The notes below the pieces were generated by a model. That model saw only the letters and a list, made by a program, of their open reading frames with translations, had not been told where the DNA came from and ran no database searches. Of a stretch of 57,716 bases of DNA, positions 1-7,055 are shown piece after piece; positions within the stretch are counted from its first letter, which is position 1, and every line of letters starts with the position of its first letter. Origin of the DNA: a virus; the IMG/VR virus record IMGVR_UViG_3300025132_008330, positions 1-57,716 of that record, one strand, 5' to 3'. Position numbers and translations under genes: made by a program.

Positions 1-129
1 GCCTGTGTTAACAATGATGTCTGGCTTGAGTTCCCTTAGTTTTTCGTAGAGTTCCTCAAATACAGCGGTGTACTCTTCATGATACCGATGGTTGCGAATG
101 TGAATGTCTGAAACATGTGCGATCTTCAT
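1..129 (-). CDS. SbcD/Mre11-like nuclease (T4 gp47-like), 3' end outside window
   Basis: Only the first 43 residues are inside the window; the gene runs off the left edge. It starts MKIAHVSDIHIR, which is the first metal-binding motif (D-x-H, here D8 and H10) of calcineurin-like metallophosphoesterases, and continues to a PDIIVNTG segment that normally precedes the second metal motif (GD). In T4-type phages this protein (gp47) pairs with an SMC-like ATPase (gp46) to process DNA ends for recombination and recombination-dependent replication. The ATG overlaps the stop of the upstream gene as ATGA, so the two are probably translationally coupled. A short phosphoesterase of other function cannot be excluded from this fragment. 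Confidence 0.8.
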   Translation of the reverse strand, partial: MKIAHVSDIHIRNHRYHEEYTAVFEELYEKLRELKPDIIVNTG

Positions 130-377
130 TTAGCCTTCCTTACTAGCTCAAGTTCTTTGTTCCATACTGGAACGGGGTATTTTGCCCCTGCTGGTATGAC
201 CATGTAATAATACCTATTCCAATCATGATTTGTACCTTGAATTTTACCCTTTACCTCTGATATTATGCCGAGAGTTTTCATGCTGTCCCTAACCATTACA
301 AGGTCTCCGACTTCGAAGTTTGGATTACTTCTAACCACTTTGTCGGCATCGGATCTGTTCCCTTGTTCGTTACCCAT
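126..377 (-). CDS. small KOW/SH3-like hypothetical protein
   Basis: An 83-residue basic protein of unknown function. A central stretch (EVGDLVMVRD followed by LGIISEVKG) has the look of a small SH3/KOW-type beta barrel, a fold often used for nucleic-acid or protein contacts. The same GDLV...LGII pattern appears in its upstream neighbour, so the two may be distant paralogues. The ATG lies 82 bases inside the neighbour's reading frame, in a different frame, but an AGAGG ribosome-binding sequence stands about 4 bases before it. It joins the nuclease gene downstream through an ATGA overlap. Confidence 0.6.
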   Translation of the reverse strand: MGNEQGNRSDADKVVRSNPNFEVGDLVMVRDSMKTLGIISEVKGKIQGTNHDWNRYYYMVIPAGAKYPVPVWNKELELVRKAK

Positions 378-487
378 GTTACCTCTGCTATTCCTAGTTC
401 TTCATCGATGCCGGTGATAATCCCCAAAGGAGAATTATTTGGCAAGCCTATTGGCGTCTTATAATAAACTAGATCTCCAATCTTCAT
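296..487 (-). CDS. small KOW/SH3-like hypothetical protein, first gene after an early-type promoter
   Basis: A 63-residue protein that begins MKIGDLVYYKTP and contains PLGIITGIDE, a small-barrel pattern like that of the next gene. No function is recognised. It is the first gene after the promoter at 507-535. A GGGGAG sequence 11 to 16 bases before the ATG could bind ribosomes, but part of it may lie upstream of the predicted transcription start near 500, so the transcript leader would be very short. Its position ahead of the gp47-like gene suggests an early or DNA-metabolism role, by inference only. Confidence 0.6.
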   Translation of the reverse strand: MKIGDLVYYKTPIGLPNNSPLGIITGIDEELGIAEVTWVTNKGTDPMPTKWLEVIQTSKSETL

Positions 488-490
488 AAC

Positions 491-525
491 AAAAAAGCTC
501 CCCTACATTATAGCAGGGGAGCTTT
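491..525 (-). terminator. intrinsic terminator downstream of the lipoprotein gene
   Basis: An 11-base perfect inverted repeat (AAAGCTCCCCT at 494-504 and its complement at 515-525) with a 10-base loop. On the minus strand the second arm runs into six T residues (496-491) and then G. This is a canonical rho-independent terminator for transcription coming from the lipoprotein gene. It overlaps the promoter for the next unit. Confidence 0.8.
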
Positions 526-535
526 GCAAAGTCAA
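507..535 (-). promoter_or_regulatory. sigma70-type promoter, TTGACT - 17 - TATAAT
   Basis: Read on the minus strand, TTGACT (530-535) and a perfect TATAAT (507-512) are separated by exactly 17 bases. The predicted start is near 500, about 13 bases before the ATG at 487. The -10 box sits in the loop of the hairpin at 494-525 and the spacer forms one arm, so promoter and terminator share the same bases. It should serve the two small genes and the gp47-like nuclease through host RNA polymerase early in infection. Confidence 0.75.
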
Positions 536-551
536 GTGTTTTTTTACACTT

Positions 552-2183
552 CTATTTCATTGGTGTTTGCGTTTGACGATATAATGTTGGACTGTGGTAA
601 ATTCCTGCACGAAAGTCGACATCTCCGAACAACATTGTTCCTGTTTTTGTTTTTGCAGTGACACTATTTTTTACACGGCTTCCATTTACAACTTTTTGAT
701 ATTCCGCAGCTTGCAGAGGAATGGCGGTAATGTTGAAGTGCGATAGCGGGAATACTTCTGTAGTCAAAGACACGCCATTATAATCAAGATCAATCCAAAC
801 AAAAAGCTTGTTATAACCAGTGTCTTCCGATGTGATCTGACGATCACCATTAGTATCGTAAGCCATTAACTGGGCGAAGGCGTCTTGTCCTGTGGTACCA
901 AAGAATTCCGTACCATTGTCTACAACACCATTACCGTTAGAATCGCTAAACAAAAACCCATCTCCTTGTAGCCAGCTTGTTGCCGTTGGGCGGTTCCCCG
1001 TCATTGCAAAATTGACGCCACGCTCTACTCGGGTGATATCAAAAACACCATTACCATTCAAGTCAAGGATGATTGGGTCCGACACATTGCATGGGACAAC
1101 CTCAAAAATCTTTACTGCGGCAAGGGAAAACTCATCTGCAATTCCCTGCTCAATAGCCTTTGAGAAATCAGTTTGAGCTTGGGCATATTTTAGTTCTTCA
1201 TCGTTATTTGAAGGTTGATAGTCTGCACACAATGGATTACCAGTTACCGCTTGGGAGATGGAATTCAAGGCGTCATCATATACCGGGTCCAACATCGATG
1301 CATTCGCATCACAAACCTCAATGGGCTCAGACATCACCGGATAATCACCTTTGTGACCATTGGTTGTGAGCCAGTTGTTCATAGAGTTAATAAAGTGTTG
1401 CCGACCAACAACAAGACCTTTTTCCATCGAACTTTCAACTGCTGTAGGTGTTTGGTTGCAAATACTCTCTGTCTTCATTTGAACCTGAATTACGACACGA
1501 GTCTTTTCTAGACCGCTAATTGCACCTTGTTCATACCAAAAATCTTGCTCTGATAGCGTAGAATTAAAGTTTTCACGCTCGGTCTGCAACTCTGCTGCCA
1601 ATTTTGAATAAGCTTCAGATCTTGCCTGATCTACAAGATACTCACAACTAGCCTCCGATAAAGGCTTTTCATTGTCATAAAACTCAACAAAGGGACAAGA
1701 TGATACCTCCGGTAATGTTTCATCGGCGCCCCAAGTAATGTCTCCATTAAACAAGCCGAGTTCTTCTAATGCAAGATTCACTTGCTTAATATAGAGATCT
1801 TCACCCACATTAATGCCTTCAAAAATGTTATCTCTCAAAATATCAATTTCTGCTAATTCATCAACCGTCAGATCTTCAATGGTTACTCCTTCTACTTCCT
1901 CTACTTCAGTTGTTTCCTCTGGTTCAACTTCAGTTTCAGTAGGGTCGACCTCTGTCTCTGTGCCAGCTTCAACTTCTGTTGGAGTTGTACCTGTTTCAGT
2001 TTCAGTTGTCGTTCCAGTTTGCTCTGTTGTAGTTTCAGTAGGCGTTGTTGTACCATTGTCGTTTGCTCCCGTGAAACTGACACCTTGTTCTGTTTCAGTT
2101 GCTGCGTCTGTAGTCGTTGTGGTTGTATCCTCGCATGCAACCAATCCAAATACAAGCATTGTAGTAATAAAAAAGTTCTTCAA
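552..2183 (-). CDS. secreted lipoprotein with RTX-toxin-type EF-hand calcium module
   Basis: 543 residues. The start is TTG, chosen because AAAGGAG lies 6 bases upstream and because it gives a complete lipoprotein signal peptide (MKNFFITTMLVFGLVA then C17, lipobox LVAC). Residues 18-98 are a Thr/Glu-rich disordered stalk. Residues about 100-365 form a domain with six cysteines (163, 180, 242, 291, 319, 365) that I do not recognise. Residues 370-525 hold four calcium-loop-like motifs (DLNGNGVFD, DSNGNGVVD, DTNGDRQI, DLDYNGVS) and the FFG, FAQL and VWID pattern found in the EF-hand region next to RTX repeats in bacterial toxins. The protein should be lipid-anchored in the envelope, probably outside the inner membrane. 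Roles such as superinfection exclusion, adhesion or envelope binding are guesses. A terminator follows it. Confidence 0.8.
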   Translation of the reverse strand: MKNFFITTMLVFGLVACEDTTTTTTDAATETEQGVSFTGANDNGTTTPTETTTEQTGTTTETETGTTPTEVEAGTETEVDPTETEVEPEETTEVEEVEGVTIEDLTVDELAEIDILRDNIFEGINVGEDLYIKQVNLALEELGLFNGDITWGADETLPEVSSCPFVEFYDNEKPLSEASCEYLVDQARSEAYSKLAAELQTERENFNSTLSEQDFWYEQGAISGLEKTRVVIQVQMKTESICNQTPTAVESSMEKGLVVGRQHFINSMNNWLTTNGHKGDYPVMSEPIEVCDANASMLDPVYDDALNSISQAVTGNPLCADYQPSNNDEELKYAQAQTDFSKAIEQGIADEFSLAAVKIFEVVPCNVSDPIILDLNGNGVFDITRVERGVNFAMTGNRPTATSWLQGDGFLFSDSNGNGVVDNGTEFFGTTGQDAFAQLMAYDTNGDRQITSEDTGYNKLFVWIDLDYNGVSLTTEVFPLSHFNITAIPLQAAEYQKVVNGSRVKNSVTAKTKTGTMLFGDVDFRAGIYHSPTLYRQTQTPMK

Positions 2184-2194
2184 ATTATTCTCCT

Positions 2195-3154
2195 TTAAAA
2201 ATTAAAACTGTTTATAAACTTTTGTAAAAATGCGTCTTCCGACGACATAAGCCTAGCGGCTTTCTTCCTCTTAAGGAATTCTTTTTTCGGCATCTCGCCT
2301 ACATCACTGTACGGAAATACATCAATATTGTAAACCTCCGCACCATATTTAATTAAATTTTCTACCAAATACGACGCCTTCCTTTTGGCATCCAAGTCAA
2401 AAGCAACATAAACTGGCGTGTCGTTTAAAACGATACTTTTGAAAAGTTTAGATTGCTGCTTCAAAGTGGAGCCTAAAATGGGCACCGAATTTTGTCCAGC
2501 TATTATAGCATCAAACACTCCTTCTGTCAAGATCAAATCTTCATTCCAATCAATAAAAAGCTCATTAAAGATAATTTTACTTTTCGCTGTTGGCGGATTC
2601 ATGTATTTTCGCCAATCATTCTGGTAAGTTCTGCCAATAAAATAGTTACAGTCGCCGCTCTCATTGAAAGAAGGTACGATAATTCTACCAGCATACTCTC
2701 CGCTGATACAGAACCCAATTTTCCAAAACAAAATGTCTTTCTCATCTATACCCCTCTTTAGCAAATAGTTTTTTGCGGCTTGAGCTTGTAAAGTGTTGTT
2801 TTTGTTAGCCAGTGATATAAATTCAGATGGCAAGTCGACGACGATTTCTTCTTCTAATTGTTCTTGAGGGAAAATGCTCTCAATAATTGAGTCAAACTCA
2901 AGGAGATCTATGTCATCAGTTAGTTCTCTCCATCGACTCTTATTCTCGTAAGTGCCAAATTTCCTTACCAAACGGTAAATATTGTTGCCCCTATAATCAC
3001 ATATCCAACACTTAAATACATTTTTGTCTAAATTAACACTAAGTTTCTTTTTGTGGTGATTGCATTTTGGACAACTGAAAAGGTGCTCTTGCCCGGTTCG
3101 ACCATATCTTCCGAGGAAATCTTTAAGAACTGCTATCTTTTCGCTACTTGACAA
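2195..3154 (-). CDS. DNA primase, DnaG/T4 gp61 type
   Basis: 319 residues. An N-terminal zinc-binding domain has C28-x2-C31 and C49-x2-C52 (CPKC and CWIC), as in DnaG CHC2 fingers. A TOPRIM domain follows, with the acidic residues E211 (LILTEGVFDA) and D253/D255 (AFDLDAK). It should synthesise RNA primers for lagging-strand replication. It is shorter than cellular DnaG (about 580 residues) and lacks an obvious helicase-binding tail, which is usual for phage primases. The start is TTG inside the last codons of the upstream nuclease gene, with an AGGA sequence 7 bases before it; no ATG exists nearby in frame. The 11-base overlap implies coupled translation. Confidence 0.88.
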   Translation of the reverse strand: MSSSEKIAVLKDFLGRYGRTGQEHLFSCPKCNHHKKKLSVNLDKNVFKCWICDYRGNNIYRLVRKFGTYENKSRWRELTDDIDLLEFDSIIESIFPQEQLEEEIVVDLPSEFISLANKNNTLQAQAAKNYLLKRGIDEKDILFWKIGFCISGEYAGRIIVPSFNESGDCNYFIGRTYQNDWRKYMNPPTAKSKIIFNELFIDWNEDLILTEGVFDAIIAGQNSVPILGSTLKQQSKLFKSIVLNDTPVYVAFDLDAKRKASYLVENLIKYGAEVYNIDVFPYSDVGEMPKKEFLKRKKAARLMSSEDAFLQKFINSFNF

Positions 3155-3662
3155 GTTCGTATCCTGCTTTGGCTATAACAATACTATCGGCAATATCATA
3201 ATACTTGGGCTTCAAGTTCCCAGATTTTGTGTATTCTACAATAAATTTAGGCTCATTGTCAAGTAAAAACTTAACAACCTGTTCTTTTGCCTTAGTTCCT
3301 CTCTTAATAGTGATGCCACAAGACTTGCGAGCAGAGGCGGCTGAGATGTGTTCGGCTTTGATGCCCAGTTCTCGGTAACAAAGGTAAGTTACAACACCAT
3401 TGAACGAAGAAAGAGTTGAAAGTGTCTTGGCTGATGAGAAGCCAGAGCGGAACATTTGGAGACTTTGTTCAATAAAGATATGCTCTATCTTGTATTCTCG
3501 CTGAATATCAAGCAGCTCTCCTTGAATGTGGTTGTATTTTGAATATATGTCTGGGAATTTGTTCTTGTTTCTTAGATCTACTGCAAATGTCTTTACTATT
3601 TCGCCTTGATCCACGATGGTGAATCCAATAATACTTGTTGAAATGTCTAATCCTAAAATCAT
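3144..3662 (-). CDS. RuvC-like Holliday-junction resolvase / RNase H-fold nuclease
   Basis: 172 residues with the RuvC fold signature: an N-terminal GLDIS strand with D6, E65 in HIFIEQS, and D156/D159 in YYDIADSIVIA near the C-terminus. These form the usual acidic metal-binding site. RuvC-like enzymes cut four-way DNA junctions; in phages they can resolve replication or packaging intermediates, a job done by endonuclease VII (gp49) in T4. Length matches cellular RuvC (about 170). The primase gene follows with an 11-base overlap. Cleavage specificity cannot be told from the sequence. Confidence 0.82.
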   Translation of the reverse strand: MILGLDISTSIIGFTIVDQGEIVKTFAVDLRNKNKFPDIYSKYNHIQGELLDIQREYKIEHIFIEQSLQMFRSGFSSAKTLSTLSSFNGVVTYLCYRELGIKAEHISAASARKSCGITIKRGTKAKEQVVKFLLDNEPKFIVEYTKSGNLKPKYYDIADSIVIAKAGYELVK

Positions 3663-3686
3663 AGGAGGAATGTAACAGAGTTTTTA

Positions 3687-4865
3687 TTAGATGTCAAGCT
3701 TTAGTTTGAAAGTAAGATCTCTTTCTTCTGTTTTTTTGACTGGGGTGGCTAGCTTGGCAACTGCTATGAGATTTTTGTTTTCATCATATATGCCAATTTT
3801 TGAAATGTATGTCTCTTTTTTGAACTGCGGCTCCTCATCTGTATATGAGGCACTAACAACATTTTTTAGTACTAAGTTCTTCTTTTCTATGTAGAAAGTA
3901 GAGCCTGTTGTCGCAGTTGCTGCTTGTCCATAGCTTTTAAATGTTGGATTGTTTGAGTGGTTAATCGCCCCTTTGGGGGCATTTGCAAACATTGTAACGA
4001 CTTGAGATTTAGTTGTACCAGCAAAATCCAAAACCCATGACGACTTTTGACCAGATATTGATATTCCGTCCTGTGCCCCTACTGCAAATTTCAGCCAGTT
4101 TGGTACCGTATCTGAATCGGAAGGGTTGTAATCCTCTGTTGTGTGTTGACCGCTTGTCAAATCCCAAGAACCAGTTAGCATTAGGAAACCCTCGTTGTAC
4201 AGGGCGACTCCTGCGATTGAGCCAGAGCCGTTGCTGGCGGGGGGACCTGTTTGAATTAGCTCTCCATTTTGTTTTTCATCTTTGAGAGTACCCACCAAGG
4301 TGCCAGAAACAAAAAAGTTTAATTCTAATGATCCTTTTTTTATCTGAGATCCGTAAAAAATCGATGGTATGCTAATCAAATTAACATCTTGCGTATCCTT
4401 ATCCCATCCGTCGTTAAAATTAGACGAGTAAGCATAGTGCTCACTGTTAGCCTTATAAAAATTCATAGTATTTTTTAAAGCATCTAATTCTTTCCTGTCT
4501 TGAAGAGAGGATGAAAAGAAGTTCCTTGTTATACTAGCAGATAAAGGATATGAGCCGGTTATTATGTCTCCAAATTGAAAATCTGAATTAAATCCGGTTG
4601 TTGAGATCGTCTTAAAGGCAGTCAAGGAGCCGTTTTTTGTGAGAAACGGATATATCAACTCGCCTGCTGGGCGGTCAACATTTACTTCGTATAAATTTAA
4701 AAAACCGGGAGGGACATGATTAATGTTTTGTTCCGACAAATCCCCTTTATTGAAAGGTCGGTTATTGTGATAAACAACACCACCATATATAAAAAAGGTG
4801 CTTTTTGGGAATGTCTTTAGCGTGTTTCTTACAATGTCATCACGACCAAATGGATAGTAAGGCAC
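3687..4865 (-). CDS. virion structural protein, paralogue of the next upstream gene
   Basis: 392 residues. The start is GTG, chosen because AGGAGG lies 8 bases upstream. There is no recognisable enzyme motif; Ser/Thr/Gly-rich beta-type sequence suggests a virion component. Its C-terminal 60 residues (KIGIYDENKNLIAVAK, then PVKKT and LTFKLKLD) match the end of the neighbour at 4881-6014, and the central QIKKGSLELNFFVSG matches EIKKGSFNLKLGVSG there. The pair therefore arose by duplication. Position at the end of the baseplate/tail block points to a tail or fibre part. I cannot assign a precise T4 counterpart. Confidence 0.7.
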   Translation of the reverse strand: MPYYPFGRDDIVRNTLKTFPKSTFFIYGGVVYHNNRPFNKGDLSEQNINHVPPGFLNLYEVNVDRPAGELIYPFLTKNGSLTAFKTISTTGFNSDFQFGDIITGSYPLSASITRNFFSSSLQDRKELDALKNTMNFYKANSEHYAYSSNFNDGWDKDTQDVNLISIPSIFYGSQIKKGSLELNFFVSGTLVGTLKDEKQNGELIQTGPPASNGSGSIAGVALYNEGFLMLTGSWDLTSGQHTTEDYNPSDSDTVPNWLKFAVGAQDGISISGQKSSWVLDFAGTTKSQVVTMFANAPKGAINHSNNPTFKSYGQAATATTGSTFYIEKKNLVLKNVVSASYTDEEPQFKKETYISKIGIYDENKNLIAVAKLATPVKKTEERDLTFKLKLDI

Positions 4866-4880
4866 AGGGTCAACCTCCTG

Positions 4881-6014
4881 TTAGTAGTCCAGTCTTACTC
4901 TTAATGTCAACTCTGTGTCTGGAGTTTTCTTTAGAGGTTCTGATACTTTTGCCACGGCTAACAATTCATTGTCAGCCGAGTATAGTCCAACGGTGGTGAT
5001 GTAAGAGGCTGGTTGGTCTAAACTGCTGTTCTTTACTCTAATTTGACTAGTATTGTCAATGTATGTTGGGTTAGAGCTATAATTAAATTCATTATGACCT
5101 GCTCTTGCAAAATAAATAGTAGAATTTAATTCTGTTGTATTGTTGAAATCTAAATCATAAATTCTGTGCCTGAAGGAGTCGCACGATCCTGAAATAGAGA
5201 CACTTGTTAGGGCATCATTGATCGTTTGACCGGAAGGCGTAAATGCTACAGCAGAATTCGCACCCCCGGCGCCGCCGGAGACGATTGCGTTCGTAGAATC
5301 GGTACCTGCTCCGAGCATGACCGATGCGGTTAAAACTGCAATCCCTGCTTGGTAGAACAACTGACCAACAACGGTGTCGGCTGGAGTAGTTGCACCTGTT
5401 GCATAAAGTATTGCATATTCCCCTGCTGGAGAGTTTACTTTGTAGCTTGTTGCTGCGCCAGAATCAGTTATTGTCAAGAGTTCTCCAAATTCTGTTGCGC
5501 CTGCGCCGCCGGACATAAATGAACCACTAACCCCAAGCTTCAAGTTGAAAGATCCTTTTTTAATTTCATCTTTTTGAAGTAGTCTAGCAAAATTAACAAA
5601 AATGCACTCACGAAGCTTTGTGCCTGTGGCATAATTACCGTCTTCATCAAACTCTCGGATTGACCCCGTTATGTCGTGTCCTGCTAACAATTGAGCCATT
5701 TGATTATAAATGTTAATTTTGTCAGCGTTTTGGGTGTTTGCAGAAGCTGAAAGATCTGAGTTGTTTGAATACCCCACTGTCAAATCTATAATGTGATTCG
5801 CAGATGAGCTTAAATAAGGATAATCATACACAGACTGAAAAAGACCATGTGAATAATTTTTAATATTTGTCTCTGCATTCGAGCCTGTCAACACAACTGC
5901 TGGATTATTGTAAGTTCCTGACAAGATCGATCCCGTGATCGGAATTGCTTCATGCAGAAGAGTCCTAGTTGTTGTAACATCGTTGTTTAAGAAATTTTTA
6001 AAACTTGTTGCCAT
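4881..6014 (-). CDS. virion structural protein, paralogue of the downstream neighbour
   Basis: 377 residues, ATG start. It shares with 3687-4865 a central IKKGSF motif and a C-terminal module (TVGLYSADNELLAVAK, PLKKT, LTLRVRLDY). The sequence is rich in Ser, Thr, Ala and Gly and lacks transmembrane segments or catalytic motifs. It is probably a tail-associated structural protein. The two copies have diverged strongly outside the shared motifs, so the duplication is old or the copies are under different selection, for example contacts at different positions of one assembly. Confidence 0.7.
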   Translation of the reverse strand: MATSFKNFLNNDVTTTRTLLHEAIPITGSILSGTYNNPAVVLTGSNAETNIKNYSHGLFQSVYDYPYLSSSANHIIDLTVGYSNNSDLSASANTQNADKINIYNQMAQLLAGHDITGSIREFDEDGNYATGTKLRECIFVNFARLLQKDEIKKGSFNLKLGVSGSFMSGGAGATEFGELLTITDSGAATSYKVNSPAGEYAILYATGATTPADTVVGQLFYQAGIAVLTASVMLGAGTDSTNAIVSGGAGGANSAVAFTPSGQTINDALTSVSISGSCDSFRHRIYDLDFNNTTELNSTIYFARAGHNEFNYSSNPTYIDNTSQIRVKNSSLDQPASYITTVGLYSADNELLAVAKVSEPLKKTPDTELTLRVRLDY

Positions 6015-6029
6015 TTGATTATTCCTATT

Positions 6030-6965
6030 TTATTGTATTTTTAGAAACGAAACTGGAATCGTTATTCTGTATCCGGTTGTCGCCCCAGTAATTCTAATAT
6101 TTGTATCAATTCTTCTAAAAGTTCCAGTTCCGCCATTGAAAGTAAGCGAATTTCCACTAGTCCCGAGGAGTGTAAACAAATATGTTGAGCTATTAAGCTC
6201 AATGGAAGGATTAACTCTAAGAGAAATCCTACTTCCTCGTGGACCCTGAATGGGGGAATTGCTATTTTTTGTCAAACTTATATTAACCATATCAGAGTCT
6301 GATGAGAAGTTATAGCTAGCAATATTGTCATCATCCAGATAAGAGTATGCTTGTGTAGACCCTTGCTGATCTACGACATATCCAATCCTATTATCTATCT
6401 CCACGATGTATTGCGTCTCAAGCAGTGTTGGATCAATAGTGAAATTTTTTGATATTGCTGTGGTGTTTAATCCCTGATCAACCATAATGACAGTGTTTTT
6501 TTCTTCATTCTGCCCAGATAAGAATAATCCCTGCGGGATCGTGTCTGCTCCAGAGGCAGAGTATGTACCTTGCTTGGTGAAAAAGTTGTCTGTTGCATCG
6601 TCGCATGAAATAAAGAATGTATTTGAGCTAGTTGCCGATCTTTTTTCTGCCGAACCATCTTGTTCATTGAGCAACATTGTGGGCAAGTATAGAAGATTTG
6701 TCTTTGGAATTGACAGCAGTCTGTTTTTCATCGTAGACATATTATTTGTCAAAGCTTCGATTACTGGTGTTGTCAAAATGTTGATGTCATAGTAAGCAGA
6801 GCCGCTGGAATGGTTTAAGTCATACTTAGCATAGTCGATTTCATCATCTGCAAAAGCATATTTTACAATCTTAAATGATCCGTCGCCCCTCGCTAATCTT
6901 GCTCTACCAGCGTCGGTGAGCACAGCATCTAAAATAATATCTCCACTGTTGTCTAAAAAAGCCAT
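6030..6965 (-). CDS. virion structural protein with LTxxGR N-terminal module
   Basis: 311 residues, preceded by AGGAG. The N-terminus (DIILDAVLTDAGRARLARG then KYAFADDEIDY) closely resembles the start of the protein at 15096-16064 (DIQLTQYGKYLLSKG, YAFYDDDVIYD), so these two share a domain. From memory, proteins beginning with this pattern recur in marine myovirus structural blocks, usually unnamed. There are no membrane or enzyme motifs. A structural role in the tail or neck is inferred from neighbours on both sides. Confidence 0.7.
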   Translation of the reverse strand: MAFLDNSGDIILDAVLTDAGRARLARGDGSFKIVKYAFADDEIDYAKYDLNHSSGSAYYDINILTTPVIEALTNNMSTMKNRLLSIPKTNLLYLPTMLLNEQDGSAEKRSATSSNTFFISCDDATDNFFTKQGTYSASGADTIPQGLFLSGQNEEKNTVIMVDQGLNTTAISKNFTIDPTLLETQYIVEIDNRIGYVVDQQGSTQAYSYLDDDNIASYNFSSDSDMVNISLTKNSNSPIQGPRGSRISLRVNPSIELNSSTYLFTLLGTSGNSLTFNGGTGTFRRIDTNIRITGATTGYRITIPVSFLKIQ

Positions 6966-7045
6966 TTATTTTCTCCTAAAATGCGTATATTGCCTTTATA
7001 ATTAGTCTTTTCATATAAATAGTTAAGTTTTTTAATTTGTCTCAT
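6953..7045 (-). CDS. possible 30-residue peptide in the 90-base gap
   Basis: An ATG opens a 30-codon frame (begins MRQIKKLNYLYEK, ends LGENKWLF) that fills the gap between two structural genes and overlaps the start of the next gene by 13 bases. Only a weak purine stretch (AAAAGA) precedes it. It is basic and unlike any family I know. It may simply be leader sequence, since it also contains the motif at 7014-7022. Low confidence that it is translated. Confidence 0.15.
   Translation of the reverse strand: MRQIKKLNYLYEKTNYKGNIRILGENKWLF
7014..7022. promoter_or_regulatory. TATAAATAG motif, copy 1 (candidate late or processing signal)
   Basis: TATAAATAG on the plus strand (CTATTTATA in the direction of the genes), 49 bases before the ATG at 6965. 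The same nine bases occur in two other short intergenic gaps, at 16069-16077 and 37222-37230. The plus-strand form contains the T4 late-promoter core TATAAATA, but it would point away from the genes. Orientation and function are unresolved. Confidence 0.3.
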
Positions 7046-7055
7046 TTAATCTTTT

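Noticed and set aside
892-2205. Plus-strand open frames across the lipoprotein gene, including a Val/Ser-rich one at 1813-2205
   Set aside because: They mirror the repetitive Thr/Glu-coding region on the other strand, lack ribosome-binding sites and show no recognisable domains.
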